Source: Nitrospirae bacterium GWC2_57_13
GTDB lineage: Bacteria; Nitrospirota; UBA9217
Length of the DNA stretch: 32,663 nt
Assembly (NCBI GenBank): GCA_001805055.1
Contig: MHDZ01000018.1
Location: 1 to 32,663 of the forward strand
Direction: 5' to 3'
The first letter of the stretch is position 1. Every line of letters starts with the position of its first letter. The notes below the pieces were generated by a model, which did not search any database, was not told the DNA's origin, and saw only the letters and a program-made list of their open reading frames with translations. A program made the position numbers and the translations under genes. Shown here piece after piece: positions 22,435-31,800 of the stretch.

Positions 22435-24084
22435 TCAAAGCTCAGACATCTTTTCGATACTCGTGTCTTCGCGCCGTGCAACGCGCGTTTCCTCTATCAC
22501 CGGGTAGATAATGTGCGTAATATGGGCATTGATGCGCGCAAGGTTCCCGATGATGTCCAGGTGAATATGACTTGTTTCGATCGATTCCCGCAGCCCCTTG
22601 CGCAGCCGCTCAAGGTGGGCCTGGACAAGCTCCCGCTCCACGATTGAGAACTCCTCCTTATTGCGCAGAACGCGATTGGCAAGATCACGGTCGTTGCCGG
22701 CAAAGGCCGAGATGGCCATGTCAAAATTATCGATTATGCGCTTATGGAACAGGATGATCTCCTTCATCCCCTCTTCGGAGAACATGAGGCCTTTCTGTAT
22801 CCTTTTTACCGCCATCGGCATGATATTCCGGTCGATGATGTCGCCCATGTTCTCGATGTCGCGCGTGGCCTCGAGCAGCGCCACGGCGCGCCGGGACTGG
22901 GCATCAGTCAGGTTGACGGCCGATAGCCGCGTAAGGTACAGCCGTATCTCCCGGTCGAGCATGTCCACCAGGTTGTCCCGGTCCTTGAGCGCTGTGATGA
23001 GCGACGGGTCATTGGATTGGAAAACCTTGATGACGTCGACGAGCATCTCCCGCACGATGTCCGATGCCCGGAGCATCTCGCGAGCGGCCTGGCCAAGTGC
23101 CAGGGACGGCGTTCCGAGCATGTGATTGTCGAGATAAAGAGGGCCGAATTTCTTTTCTTCCGCCTTTTCCGGAACGAGCTTTACCACGAACTTGCCGAAC
23201 GGCGCCAGCAGCGGCAGGAAAAACAGCGCCATGATCGTATTGAACAGCGTGTGGGCGTTCGCTATCTGGCGCGACAGGTCCTGCGAGGTCAGCAGGACCA
23301 GATCCTGAAAATAGCCGAGAAAGGGAACAAAAAGGATGACGCCGAAGATCTTGAACAGCACATGGGCCCAGGCCACGCGGCGCGCCTCGACCGGCGACTG
23401 GAGGCTCGCGAGCAGGGCCGTGGAGCAGGTACCGATATTCGCCCCGAGCATGAGATAGAGCGCCGCATCAAGGGGGATCAGGCCGTTCTCGGCCAGGGCC
23501 AGGGCGATGCCCAGGGTGGCTGCGCTGCTCTGGATGACCGCTGTGAGCGCAGCCGAGAGCAGGATGGCAACGATGGGGGCATCAGCCAGAGCGGCGATGA
23601 CCTGCCGGAAAAGCTCATTACCCTGGAGAGGCGACATGGAGTCCGACATGATCTTGAGGGAGAGAAAGACAAAGCCGAACCCGAGCAGGCCCGTGCCGAG
23701 GTTGATCCGGAAATCGTTCTTCGAAAACAGGACAAAGACGAGGCCGACGCCGATCAGCAGTACGGCATAATCGTAGACATGAAAGGCGAGAAGCTGCACC
23801 GTCAGCGTCGCGCCGATATCAGCGCCCAGGATCACCGCCAGGGTCTGGCGGAAGCTCATCAGCCCGGCGCTGGCGAAGCCCACGAGCATGACCGACGTGG
23901 CGCTGCTGGACTGGAGCAGGCCGGTGATGAAGGCCCCGGAGCCTACGGCTGACAGCCGGTTGCTCGTGAGGGAATGGAGCAATGAGCGGATCCGGGGGCC
24001 CGCGGCCTTCTGCAGGCCCTCTGAGACCATTTTGATGCCGTAGAGGAGGAGGAGCACTCCTCCCAGAAGAGAAAGATAGATCAT
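22435..24084 (-). CDS. Na/Pi cotransporter family protein with PhoU-like C-terminus
   Basis: Inner-membrane transporter of 549 residues resembling NptA/YjbB. The N-terminal part (about 1-300) has multiple helices with two inverted repeats, each carrying the signature QSS motif: GLLQSSSATSVMLVGF and AVIQSSAATLGIALAL. A C-terminal region (about 340-540) is all-helical and PhoU-like (RDIENMGDIIDRNIMP). Such proteins are proposed to move phosphate with sodium, in or out; direction cannot be told from sequence. No Shine-Dalgarno precedes the ATG at 24084, but a -10-like box ends just upstream, hinting at a leaderless mRNA. No pst or pho genes are nearby, so a link to phosphate control is not shown. 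Confidence 0.9.
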   Translation of the reverse strand: MIYLSLLGGVLLLLYGIKMVSEGLQKAAGPRIRSLLHSLTSNRLSAVGSGAFITGLLQSSSATSVMLVGFASAGLMSFRQTLAVILGADIGATLTVQLLAFHVYDYAVLLIGVGLVFVLFSKNDFRINLGTGLLGFGFVFLSLKIMSDSMSPLQGNELFRQVIAALADAPIVAILLSAALTAVIQSSAATLGIALALAENGLIPLDAALYLMLGANIGTCSTALLASLQSPVEARRVAWAHVLFKIFGVILFVPFLGYFQDLVLLTSQDLSRQIANAHTLFNTIMALFFLPLLAPFGKFVVKLVPEKAEEKKFGPLYLDNHMLGTPSLALGQAAREMLRASDIVREMLVDVIKVFQSNDPSLITALKDRDNLVDMLDREIRLYLTRLSAVNLTDAQSRRAVALLEATRDIENMGDIIDRNIMPMAVKRIQKGLMFSEEGMKEIILFHKRIIDNFDMAISAFAGNDRDLANRVLRNKEEFSIVERELVQAHLERLRKGLRESIETSHIHLDIIGNLARINAHITHIIYPVIEETRVARREDTSIEKMSEL

Positions 24085-24089
24085 GCGCT

Positions 24090-24120
24090 ATACTATGCCT
24101 TAAGTTCCCTGATGCGTCAA
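24090..24120 (-). promoter_or_regulatory. Possible promoter adjacent to the Na/Pi gene start
   Basis: Minus-strand -35 TTGACG (24115-24120) and -10 TAGTAT (24090-24095), spaced 19 nt, which is longer than ideal. The predicted start falls on the ATG at 24084. Confidence 0.3.
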
Positions 24121-24142
24121 CTGGGAAAAACAGCCCGTGCCT

Positions 24143-26761
24143 TCATGCCTCCGCGAGCTTGCGGACAAAGGCGATCTCATCGTCTGGCGTTTCCACCATC
24201 CCGTCGAGCTTCGCGTCCTTGAGGCGCGACAGTATCTTCTTGTACTTCGGCCCCGGCGGGATGCCCAGGGTCTTCAGATCGTCTCCGGTGAGGGACACCC
24301 GCACGGTGCGCAGATGGGTCAGATACAGGGAAATATTTTTTTTGGCGCTGTCCTTCCTGGCCTTGGCCATCATCAGCAGGATGGTCTCGATGTCAAGGGG
24401 CTGCAGCCGGTCATAGACGCTGCTTGGCGGCATGTCAGGGTCCCGGTAGAAATCATACAGCACGGCACGGTAGGCGGCGCGCGCTTTCCTTATCCGTCGC
24501 CGAATGCGCGGCGGAGCAGACAGCCGCTCCAGCGCATCTTCCGCTGCCGGATCTTTCAACCGGTCAAGAAAGGCGAGGAAATAGACGAACCATATCTCGA
24601 CGGTGATGTCCAGATAGAGCAGCCGGTACCAGGTGAGCGCTTCGTCGATATGGTCGTAGAGCAGTTCCACTTCACTGGTGTACCGTGCAGAGGGATGGAT
24701 GAACTTCAGCAGATCGTTGTCGCTCAGTCGCTTTAAGAGACTGCCGGGCTCCGCCTCGGAGAACATGAGCATGAGCTCGGCATAAATGCGCGCTCCTGAA
24801 AGGCGGGTAAAGAGCCGCATCTTCACCGCCGTCTTAACCAGGTTCTGAGTATGCTTGCTCAGCCGGAAATCGAAGCGCTGCTCGAACCGCAGCGCGCGGA
24901 ACACCCTTGTGGGGTCTTCGACGAAGGAGAGGTTGTGCAGCACGCGGATGATCCGCTCTTTCACGTCCCGCAGTCCCCCGAAGAAATCAATAAGCTCCCC
25001 GAAGCTGCTGCGGTTGAGCCGCACGGCCAGCGTGTTGATCGTAAAATCCCTCCGGTACAGGTCCTTCTTGATGGACGACAGTTCCACAGTAGGCAGGGCA
25101 GCGGGGGAATCATAAAATTCGAGCCGAGCCGTTGCGATATCAAGCTTCAGCCCGTCAGGAAGCGTCACCACGGCAGTGCCGAACTTCTGGTGCGCCCTCA
25201 TCCGGCCGCCCAGTTTTTTCACGAGCATGCCGGCGAAAACGATCCCGTCCCCTTCCACGACGATATCGATGTCGAGGTTCGCGGCCCGCAGCATCAGGTC
25301 GCGCACGATTCCGCCGACCAAATACACGGGAAACCCTGCCTCGTCGGCAATTTCTCCCACCACGCCCAGCACGTCGCGGACGGGCCGCGGCAGCCGTTCC
25401 ACCATGGCGCCCGCCACGTTCCGCCCCGCATGCATACCTGCTCCGCCGGGCTCGGGAAGCTCAGCCAGCTTTCCTTCATGAAGGGACCGCAGCAAATCCG
25501 TACGCGTAATGGCCCCGACGAGCTCCCCATCGTTGTCCAGGACCGGGATGAACCGCTGTCGCTCCTCCAGCATGATCTGTTCCACCCGGCTCATGGGCGA
25601 ATCTGGAGAGCAGGTCGAGATGCCCGTGGTCATGAACTCCTCGGCCTTCTGCCTGCCGAGGCCGTGAAACAGGGACTTCTGCACCACTTCGCGGGTGATG
25701 AAGCCCTGAACCCTGTTAACATCCATCACGGGAAGCACATTCACACTAAAACGCGTCATGGCCGCCCCGGCCTGCTGGATCGTGCTGCCGGCGGGAATGG
25801 TCTTGACCGGCGAGGTCATCACATCCCGGGCGATCTTTCCGGGCCGGATATGGCGCTTCAGAACATCGATCAGTTGCTCCCGGGCCTGAAGGTAGGTCAT
25901 CTCCTTGACCGATGCCGAGGCCGCCGAGGGATGGCCGCCGCCGCCCATCTGCTCCAGCACCATGCCCGCGTTCACCTGCGGGATGCGGCACCGTCCTATG
26001 ATCTGCGTCTTGTCCTCCATCTGGACGACAAGGAACAGCGCGTCCAGGCTCTCCATGTCCCGCATCTTGTGGGCCAGCACGGCCAGGTCAGGCACGTAGT
26101 GGGGCGTGGCCATAGCCGCTATCACGACGTTCACTCCGTTGATATCGTACTGTTTCGCGCTCCTGAGCAGGTCATTCAGGATCGAGATCTGCTCCGTGGT
26201 CAGCTCGCGGGACAGGAAATCTGACAGGATGTTGAGATTCGCGCCCTGCGCAATGAGATAGGCAGCGGCGAGGGCGTCCCGCTCCGTGGTGGACACAAAG
26301 GTGAGGGACCCTGTCTCCTCGTAGATGCCGAGGGCGTAGATCGTGGCCTCCATCGGCGTGACCGGGACGCCCTTCTGCCGCAGCAGCTCGACCATCAGCG
26401 TCGTGGTGGCGCCCACCTCTTCCACTTTCTCGAACTCACCTTTCACATCGTTGTTCGCCGCAGGGTGATGATCGTAGACGTGGACCGTCACACCCGGACG
26501 GCCAAGGGCCTCGCCCAGCTTGCCAAGCCGCGCGGGATTGCGGTTGTCCACGATAATAAGCATCGTGACATCCTCGACATTGATGTTCCTGAGCCGTTCG
26601 AGGTCAACGGCATAAAAGGCCGACTCCAGGAAAAAGTCCCGCATGCTCTTTTCCTGCGAACCGGGAAAGACCAGCTTCGCCTCGGGATAGAGCTTCTTGG
26701 CCGCCAGCATGGAAGCCAGGGCGTCAAAGTCGGCGTTCGTATGGCTCGTGATGATCTGCAT
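24143..26761 (-). CDS. DHH-CBS-CBS-tRNA nucleotidyltransferase fusion (CCA- or A-adding enzyme)
   Basis: An 872-residue cytoplasmic protein with three units. The N-terminal DHH phosphoesterase (about 1-300) has SHTNADFDALAS, VDNRN, YDHHP (D97-H99) and the DHHA1 motif GGGGHPSAASASV. Two CBS domains (about 311-365 and 375-430) may sense adenylates. The C-terminal class II nucleotidyltransferase has the head motif LVGGIVRDLML (481-491), catalytic aspartates D497 and D499 (LDIDIVVEGDG), the RRDFTINTLAVRLN motif and the VEDPTRVFRALRFEQRF RNA-binding segment. It adds A or CCA to tRNA 3' ends; which one is not decidable here, and split C- and A-adding enzymes occur in bacteria. The ATG at 26761 follows GGAAG; the frame extends to 26788 into a repeat. 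It is downstream of xerD on the same strand. Confidence 0.93.
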   Translation of the reverse strand: MQIITSHTNADFDALASMLAAKKLYPEAKLVFPGSQEKSMRDFFLESAFYAVDLERLRNINVEDVTMLIIVDNRNPARLGKLGEALGRPGVTVHVYDHHPAANNDVKGEFEKVEEVGATTTLMVELLRQKGVPVTPMEATIYALGIYEETGSLTFVSTTERDALAAAYLIAQGANLNILSDFLSRELTTEQISILNDLLRSAKQYDINGVNVVIAAMATPHYVPDLAVLAHKMRDMESLDALFLVVQMEDKTQIIGRCRIPQVNAGMVLEQMGGGGHPSAASASVKEMTYLQAREQLIDVLKRHIRPGKIARDVMTSPVKTIPAGSTIQQAGAAMTRFSVNVLPVMDVNRVQGFITREVVQKSLFHGLGRQKAEEFMTTGISTCSPDSPMSRVEQIMLEERQRFIPVLDNDGELVGAITRTDLLRSLHEGKLAELPEPGGAGMHAGRNVAGAMVERLPRPVRDVLGVVGEIADEAGFPVYLVGGIVRDLMLRAANLDIDIVVEGDGIVFAGMLVKKLGGRMRAHQKFGTAVVTLPDGLKLDIATARLEFYDSPAALPTVELSSIKKDLYRRDFTINTLAVRLNRSSFGELIDFFGGLRDVKERIIRVLHNLSFVEDPTRVFRALRFEQRFDFRLSKHTQNLVKTAVKMRLFTRLSGARIYAELMLMFSEAEPGSLLKRLSDNDLLKFIHPSARYTSEVELLYDHIDEALTWYRLLYLDITVEIWFVYFLAFLDRLKDPAAEDALERLSAPPRIRRRIRKARAAYRAVLYDFYRDPDMPPSSVYDRLQPLDIETILLMMAKARKDSAKKNISLYLTHLRTVRVSLTGDDLKTLGIPPGPKYKKILSRLKDAKLDGMVETPDDEIAFVRKLAEA

Positions 26762-26770
26762 GTTCTTCCG

Positions 26771-26837
26771 GCATAGCGCATAGAGCATGGCGCATAGGGT
26801 ATGAATCTCTCTGCTCTCTGCTCTCTGCTCTCTGCTC
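26771..26837. repeat. Dispersed GCATAG/CTCTCTGC hairpin repeat, copy 3
   Basis: GCATAGCGCATAGAGCATGG is followed by a linker and then several tandem CTCTCTG units running up to the xerD stop. It occupies the entire xerD-nucleotidyltransferase gap. Same left-right order as copies 1 and 2. Confidence 0.65.
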
Positions 26838-27719
26838 CTACCCTCTCGGATGATACTTCTCGTGTATCTTCTTCAAACGTTCCCGCGACACATGCGTATA
26901 TATCTGGGTGGTAGAAATGTCGGAATGGCCGAGCATGGCCTGCACGGCCCGGAGATCGGCGCCGTTGTCCAGCAGGTGGGTAGCAAAAGAATGACGCAGC
27001 GTGTGAGGAGAGATATCCTGCCGGACACCTGCGGTCCGGGCATGGAGCTTGATCCGCTCCCAGAACATCTGCCGGGTGATCGGCCGCCGTCTCGAACTGA
27101 TAAAGAGATGCTCAGAATCCCCGCCCTTCAGCAATGACGGCCGTCCCGCGTCCAGATACTTCCGCAGGGACGCAATCGCCGTCTCTCCCATGGGCACGGC
27201 CCGCTCCTTCGATCCCTTGCCCAGCACGATCAGGAACCCCCGTTCGAGATTGACATCCTGAAGCTTCAGCCCCACAAGCTCGCTCACGCGCAGGCCTGTG
27301 GCATACAGCAGCTCCAGCATGGCCCTATCCCGCAGTCCCAGCAGCGTGGCCATATCAGGCTGGCGCAGCAGGGCCTCCACGTCCGCGCTATTTAATGTTT
27401 TCGGCAGCCGTTTCCAGCCCCGCGGCGTCTCGAGGTTCAACGTAGGGTCAGTCTTCGCCAGGCCGTCGATCAGAAGATACTTGTGCAGTCCCCGAACTGC
27501 AGCAAGGTTCCTGGCTGCCGAGGCCGGCGAGATCCCTTCTGTGGAAAGACGCGCCAGAAAGTCCGCCACATCGGACTGGGCTATCCGGTCCGGGTCGCGG
27601 CCGTTCATGAACTCCAGATACTTGCGCAGGTCCCGCTCATAGGACTGGAGCGTGTTCTCCGCAAGACCCTTTTCCACGGCAAGGTAGTTCAGGAATCTTG
27701 TGATCAGCTCTTCGTTCAT
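26838..27719 (-). CDS. xerD: Tyrosine recombinase XerD/XerC-like
   Basis: Site-specific recombinase of 293 residues, the length of XerC/XerD, which resolve chromosome dimers at dif. The N-terminal SAM-like core-binding domain (about 1-90, LAENTLQSYERDLRKYLEFM) and the catalytic domain are complete. Catalytic residues: R144 (ATGLRVSEL), K168 (GKGSKER), H239 and R242 (HTLRHSFATH), H265 (LGHSD) and Y274 (TQIYTHV). Spacing matches E. coli XerD with a constant small offset. A TTGCCT-N17-TAAAAT promoter lies just upstream. No phage genes, att-like repeats or integron parts surround it, so a housekeeping role is likely. XerC versus XerD cannot be settled without the full genome. Confidence 0.93.
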   Translation of the reverse strand: MNEELITRFLNYLAVEKGLAENTLQSYERDLRKYLEFMNGRDPDRIAQSDVADFLARLSTEGISPASAARNLAAVRGLHKYLLIDGLAKTDPTLNLETPRGWKRLPKTLNSADVEALLRQPDMATLLGLRDRAMLELLYATGLRVSELVGLKLQDVNLERGFLIVLGKGSKERAVPMGETAIASLRKYLDAGRPSLLKGGDSEHLFISSRRRPITRQMFWERIKLHARTAGVRQDISPHTLRHSFATHLLDNGADLRAVQAMLGHSDISTTQIYTHVSRERLKKIHEKYHPRG

Positions 27720-27747
27720 CGGCCTGTTGAAAAAGCAACTGGTGATT

Positions 27748-27776
27748 ATTTTACGTTATAGGTGAGGAAAAGGCAA
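27748..27776 (-). promoter_or_regulatory. Predicted promoter of xerD
   Basis: Minus-strand -35 TTGCCT (27771-27776) and -10 TAAAAT (27748-27753) with a 17-nt spacer. The predicted start near 27741 gives a leader of about 22 nt. Confidence 0.5.
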
Positions 27777-27833
27777 GTTATGTCAAATGGCATGAACAAA
27801 AAAAAGAATATAAGCAAATGTCCGCGTCTGATG

Positions 27834-28787
27834 CTATGGGTTAAGCACGATAGAGAATTCCTGTATTGCCGAACCACCGTCGCCGTCGTCAACGGTTACC
27901 TTGATGAATACTTCTTCCTTGCCGCTTACCTGCTTCGGCACTTCCCATTGGACCAGGCCAGAAGAAGGGTTGATGCTCATCCCCTGCGGGGCTGTAACAA
28001 GGGTATAGGTCAGCCGGTCCCCATCAGTATCCTTGGCAACGACCTGATAGGTGTATTTTCCCGACAGTAAGCTATACTGCGGATTGGATTCAATGTTCGG
28101 CGCACTGTTCCGGAGCACTATAATATCTGAATCCTTCGCCTGCCCCCGGGAGTCCCGGTCCGAAGGAATCACCGCCACATGCACCATGTCTTTCTTCCTG
28201 CGCCCTTCACTTGCGAACCGGTTGTTCCCCTGCGGCGTCTCCGTCACTGCTTTCCCATTCACGAACCACTGATACAGGAAGATCACATCATCTCCATCAG
28301 CGTCGACTGCCTCAGGTGTTGCGGTGATCTCTGCTCCGACCATCGGCTCCAAGGGCTCCACGTTTATCGATAAAATGCGCGGAGGCGTGCCTCCTATCAT
28401 CACTGAAGGAGTTTTGAAAGGCTTGCCCTGAGAGAAAGAATCAGCAGGAAGAATCTCTACGTAAATTTCCGATCCCTTTCTGAACAGAGAAGGGTTAAGA
28501 GAACCTGCCGGACCATCTTGAACCACTTTACCATCAACAAACCATCGAAACGTATACTCAATGAAGTCACCGTCCGGATCCTGTGCCTCATAGTGAGCTA
28601 CCAGCTGCTTTTCAGCAGCAGGATTGCTCGGGTATATGGACCCTCCACTGACAACGGGGGGGCGGTTTGCAGACGCTGTGGCCCCATTGCCTGATGGGGC
28701 CTGCCTTCGCGTTTCACCATCGCGCGAACATGCAGTAATCAGCGCTAATGAAGAAAGCAGCAGCAATAAACCGATGATTTTTTTCAA
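27834..28787 (-). CDS. Lipoprotein with cadherin/PKD-like repeats, next to pilY1
   Basis: A 317-residue lipoprotein from a TTG start at 28787, which has AAAGGG 8 nt upstream. The signal peptide LKKIIGLLLLLSSLALITAC ends in a lipobox (ITAC), so it is anchored in a membrane. The mature part has three or so beta-sandwich units of the cadherin/dystroglycan type with Asp-rich loops: AQDPDGDFIEYTFRWFVDGK, DADGDDVIFLYQWFVNGK, and AKDTDGDRLTYTLVTAPQG with NPSSGLVQWEVP. These DxDGD loops resemble calcium sites. The frame runs up to 28868 but that would cross the pilY1 terminator, which supports the TTG. It is downstream of pilY1 on the same strand. A role in the pilus or surface adhesion is inference from position. 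Confidence 0.8.
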   Translation of the reverse strand: MKKIIGLLLLLSSLALITACSRDGETRRQAPSGNGATASANRPPVVSGGSIYPSNPAAEKQLVAHYEAQDPDGDFIEYTFRWFVDGKVVQDGPAGSLNPSLFRKGSEIYVEILPADSFSQGKPFKTPSVMIGGTPPRILSINVEPLEPMVGAEITATPEAVDADGDDVIFLYQWFVNGKAVTETPQGNNRFASEGRRKKDMVHVAVIPSDRDSRGQAKDSDIIVLRNSAPNIESNPQYSLLSGKYTYQVVAKDTDGDRLTYTLVTAPQGMSINPSSGLVQWEVPKQVSGKEEVFIKVTVDDGDGGSAIQEFSIVLNP

Positions 28788-28805
28788 GCGTAACCCTTTC
28801 TCATT

Positions 28806-28844
28806 AAAAAAACGGGACAGAGAGTTTTTCGACTCTCTGTCCCG
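28806..28844 (-). terminator. Rho-independent terminator of pilY1
   Basis: A perfect 13-bp stem (28813-28825 with 28832-28844) with a 6-nt loop is followed on the minus strand by T7 (28806-28812). It begins 20 nt after the pilY1 stop and lies immediately before the lipoprotein start, so the lipoprotein needs read-through or its own promoter. Confidence 0.92.
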
Positions 28845-28864
28845 ACAAGCGGCTATCGGTATCC

Positions 28865-31800
28865 TCACTTTTTCAGCCAGTGCACGATCTTGGATATCAG
28901 AGAATAGGACGTCTCATTCTCAGCCTCCACAACAACACCGGTCGCAACCTGAATCTTTTTCTTCAGTTTTTCCTGGCCTTCCTTCGGGGGAGGAATGATG
29001 ATCGCCTCTCCCGTCGGTGGCGCGCCGGGGCCGAGTTTTATGCCCTTTTCGACTCGCACCTCATCGCCTATATTGCCACCCTTGTTCCCAACGGTCCCAC
29101 CACCGCTCCCAACGATGATTGTCGTTGTATCAGGGGATAGGATAGCAACATTGTCCGGCGCAACTCCCGTTGTGTATCCAAGAGAATACAAGTAGGAATC
29201 ACCGCCCGCAGCGCAGGGGTCCGAATTCGGCCTGTAGGAGAGAAAGTCCACGAGACCTCCGATTGCAAGGGGTCGTGAAATTACCCGCTCCACGGTGGGC
29301 GACGTTGCCAGGTTAACATACCAGCCGTTCGCGGGCACGGCTGCCTGCGCCGATGTGGCGTTGACCGAGGTCACCATTGTCTTCATTCCGAAGCCGCTTT
29401 CGGAATCATATATGCAGGCCTGCGTCGTTCCCGTTACGATACCCGTTGTAGTCGTCGCGGTCCTGTTTGTGAGATTCGTCAGGGTAAGCGGGTATGTTGT
29501 GCTCGAAAGGTGCTTCATGCCGAGAAATATCTGCGGTTCCGACATCGTTTCATCTACATCGCTGTAGTATTTCCCTGAGCCCTGGTAGACCCAGACGTTC
29601 CGGTATTCATCAAGCACCGCGTCGGGAGATGCGGTAAAGAGATGATCGCCTGAAAAAAGATAGGTGATCGCCGGCGTCCAGGTGAGGCTCAAGTCCTGAT
29701 CAGGAATGGCAATGCTGACCAGTTTGCCCTTCCAGGTCGTGCTCAGATACGACGTGCCGAAATAGATGCGCTCGGATTTGTAATCCATGTTCGCATCGAT
29801 GGCAAGAATGTCTCCGACGATGGCATTGTGATCAAGAGCGATCTTTTTTACCAGCGCTCCTGTCTTCAGATCAAGAATATAAATATAGCCCGTAGTCGAC
29901 CGGGCGATGTCCTGTCCCTCTTTGGGAAGCCGTTTCGAACCCGAGCCCAGGACCACATACCAGCGCCCGTTCACGCCGGCAGCTCCCGTCCGTATGACGG
30001 CCGGATAGCTCGACGCATATCCCAGGTCCGGATCAGTGAACTCCCACAGGGGAACCGGATTTTCCGGGTCAGTGACGTCCAGCATATAGAAGGATGAGAA
30101 CCCGACGTTCGCGGGAGTTCCGGTCGGCGGTCCTGTGGGGCTGATGCCGCCGGAACAGGCGCCGCCGAACCGCATGCCGCCCATCACCACCGTCTTCCAA
30201 CTCCCCGCGTCCCTGACATCCGTTGCATTCGGATTGGACGTTCCTCCCAGGCTCACATCAAGGAGGTTCACCGTAAGATCGTTGTAGTAAATATGGCAAT
30301 AGGTCGGATCAGCAAGATATTTCAGGTACGGGAAGGCATTATAGGGGATATAGGCCCATACCTCCTCGCCAAGAAGGTCGTTTGCGGCATCGGTGCTCGT
30401 GAAAAAGTTCTTGAACAAAGCCTTAATCGTTGAAACTATTGTTCCGTACGAATCGGATTTGTTCTTGAGATAGCCGACCCGCACCGCATGGAGCATGCCG
30501 TCGTTCGCGCCGATAAAGCCCAGGGATGAAATCGTGGATGACCGCTTCTTGTAGGCATCGGATGATACATAGCTCATGTAGGTCGTGTCATTATACACGA
30601 GGTGATAGGTGTTCAACGGCGTGCTGGAAAAGACCTTGGGTGTCGACGTGATAACGTCGCCGAGCTTCCATACGTTCCCGTTCGTATCGCCGCCGGTTAC
30701 CTGCATGCGGCGGTCACGATAGGTCGCGTTTGGTGTGCCGCCGCAGACCGAGTCTCCGGTCGCGCTTGTCTCCAGGCATTCTCCGCGAATATACCCTACG
30801 ATGTTATCCTCTGTATAAATCGCATCGGGATTCAGCGCCGCCTTGAGCGTTGCAGACATGGACGTGTTGAAGAGGGGTTGCTTCGGCAGCGTTGTGCTGT
30901 CCAGCGTTGTCGTCGTGGTCCCGACAATGGATTTTTTCGAAGTAAAAATGGTCCGTGTTGACGGCCGCTTCAATGCCAGCTTGGCCCCGCCTTCCCAGAT
31001 AGAGGATATCTCGCCGAATCTCTTCGTCTCCGACGGATCACATGATGCGAGCGATCCCGGAACGCTGGCATCGCTGTTTCCGTTAACGTCTGTCGTGAAC
31101 TTTGCGACCTTCGTCTCGGAAGAGAGCGTATCATAATACAGCTTGACCGCTTTGTCCTGATCCAGTATCAACTGCGCGTCAGGGACCGTATCCTCCCGGA
31201 GGTTGTCCTGCAGGTCAAGCCAGATATTCTGCGTGTAGCCTGTCCAGGTGACTTCCCGTGCGCCTTCCTGCTTGATCGGCAGGAAGTAGGCCTGCAGCAT
31301 GGACCCTACGCCGCGGGATGAGGTCGTGAGCACCGAGACCGCGGTGCCCGAAGCCGCGCGCCGAAGGATGCTGGCAATGGCATTGATGATGCTTTCTTCG
31401 AGATCGTATCCGTCGTCGCCCTCGAAATAGGTGAGCGGCAGGTCATTCGTCGTATCCAGCACACCGTCGTAGGGATAAACGTCACGCATATACTCCCGCA
31501 GGTCCGGGCCCGGCAAATTATCACCGTTCAGATCCTCGAAGCCGCCGTTGATGGCCGTATCCTTCAGGAGCTGGGACGCCCGGCCGAACATGAACACGCT
31601 GTAGGTTACGATGCTCTGGTTGCCGGGAAGGCACGGAAACGTCCAGGTCGCTTTGTCGGAGGTGCAGGTACCCGGCCGGGCGTCTACTGTCCGGGCCCAC
31701 AATGCCACGTCGTCAAGATAGTCCGATCCATCGCTCGGATAAGTGACGCCGTCCCTGCCGTCAACGTCGTAATCCTGCAGACTCTTGCCGCTCGGAACGC

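Noticed and set aside
23017-23952. 311-residue plus-strand ORF
   Set aside because: Antisense to the Na/Pi cotransporter-like gene, strongly charged and repetitive, no family resemblance.
24851-26224. 457-residue plus-strand ORF
   Set aside because: Antisense to the DHH-CBS-CCA gene; length reflects high GC and codon bias of the real gene.
26771-26837. Tandem CTCTCTG units as a possible CRISPR or microsatellite phase-variation tract
   Set aside because: Units are 7 nt, imperfect, without spacers, outside any reading frame and part of a repeat family with other copies.
26838-27719. Tyrosine recombinase as the integrase of a mobile island
   Set aside because: It has XerD length and catalytic spacing, its own promoter and housekeeping neighbours; no att repeats or phage genes are seen.
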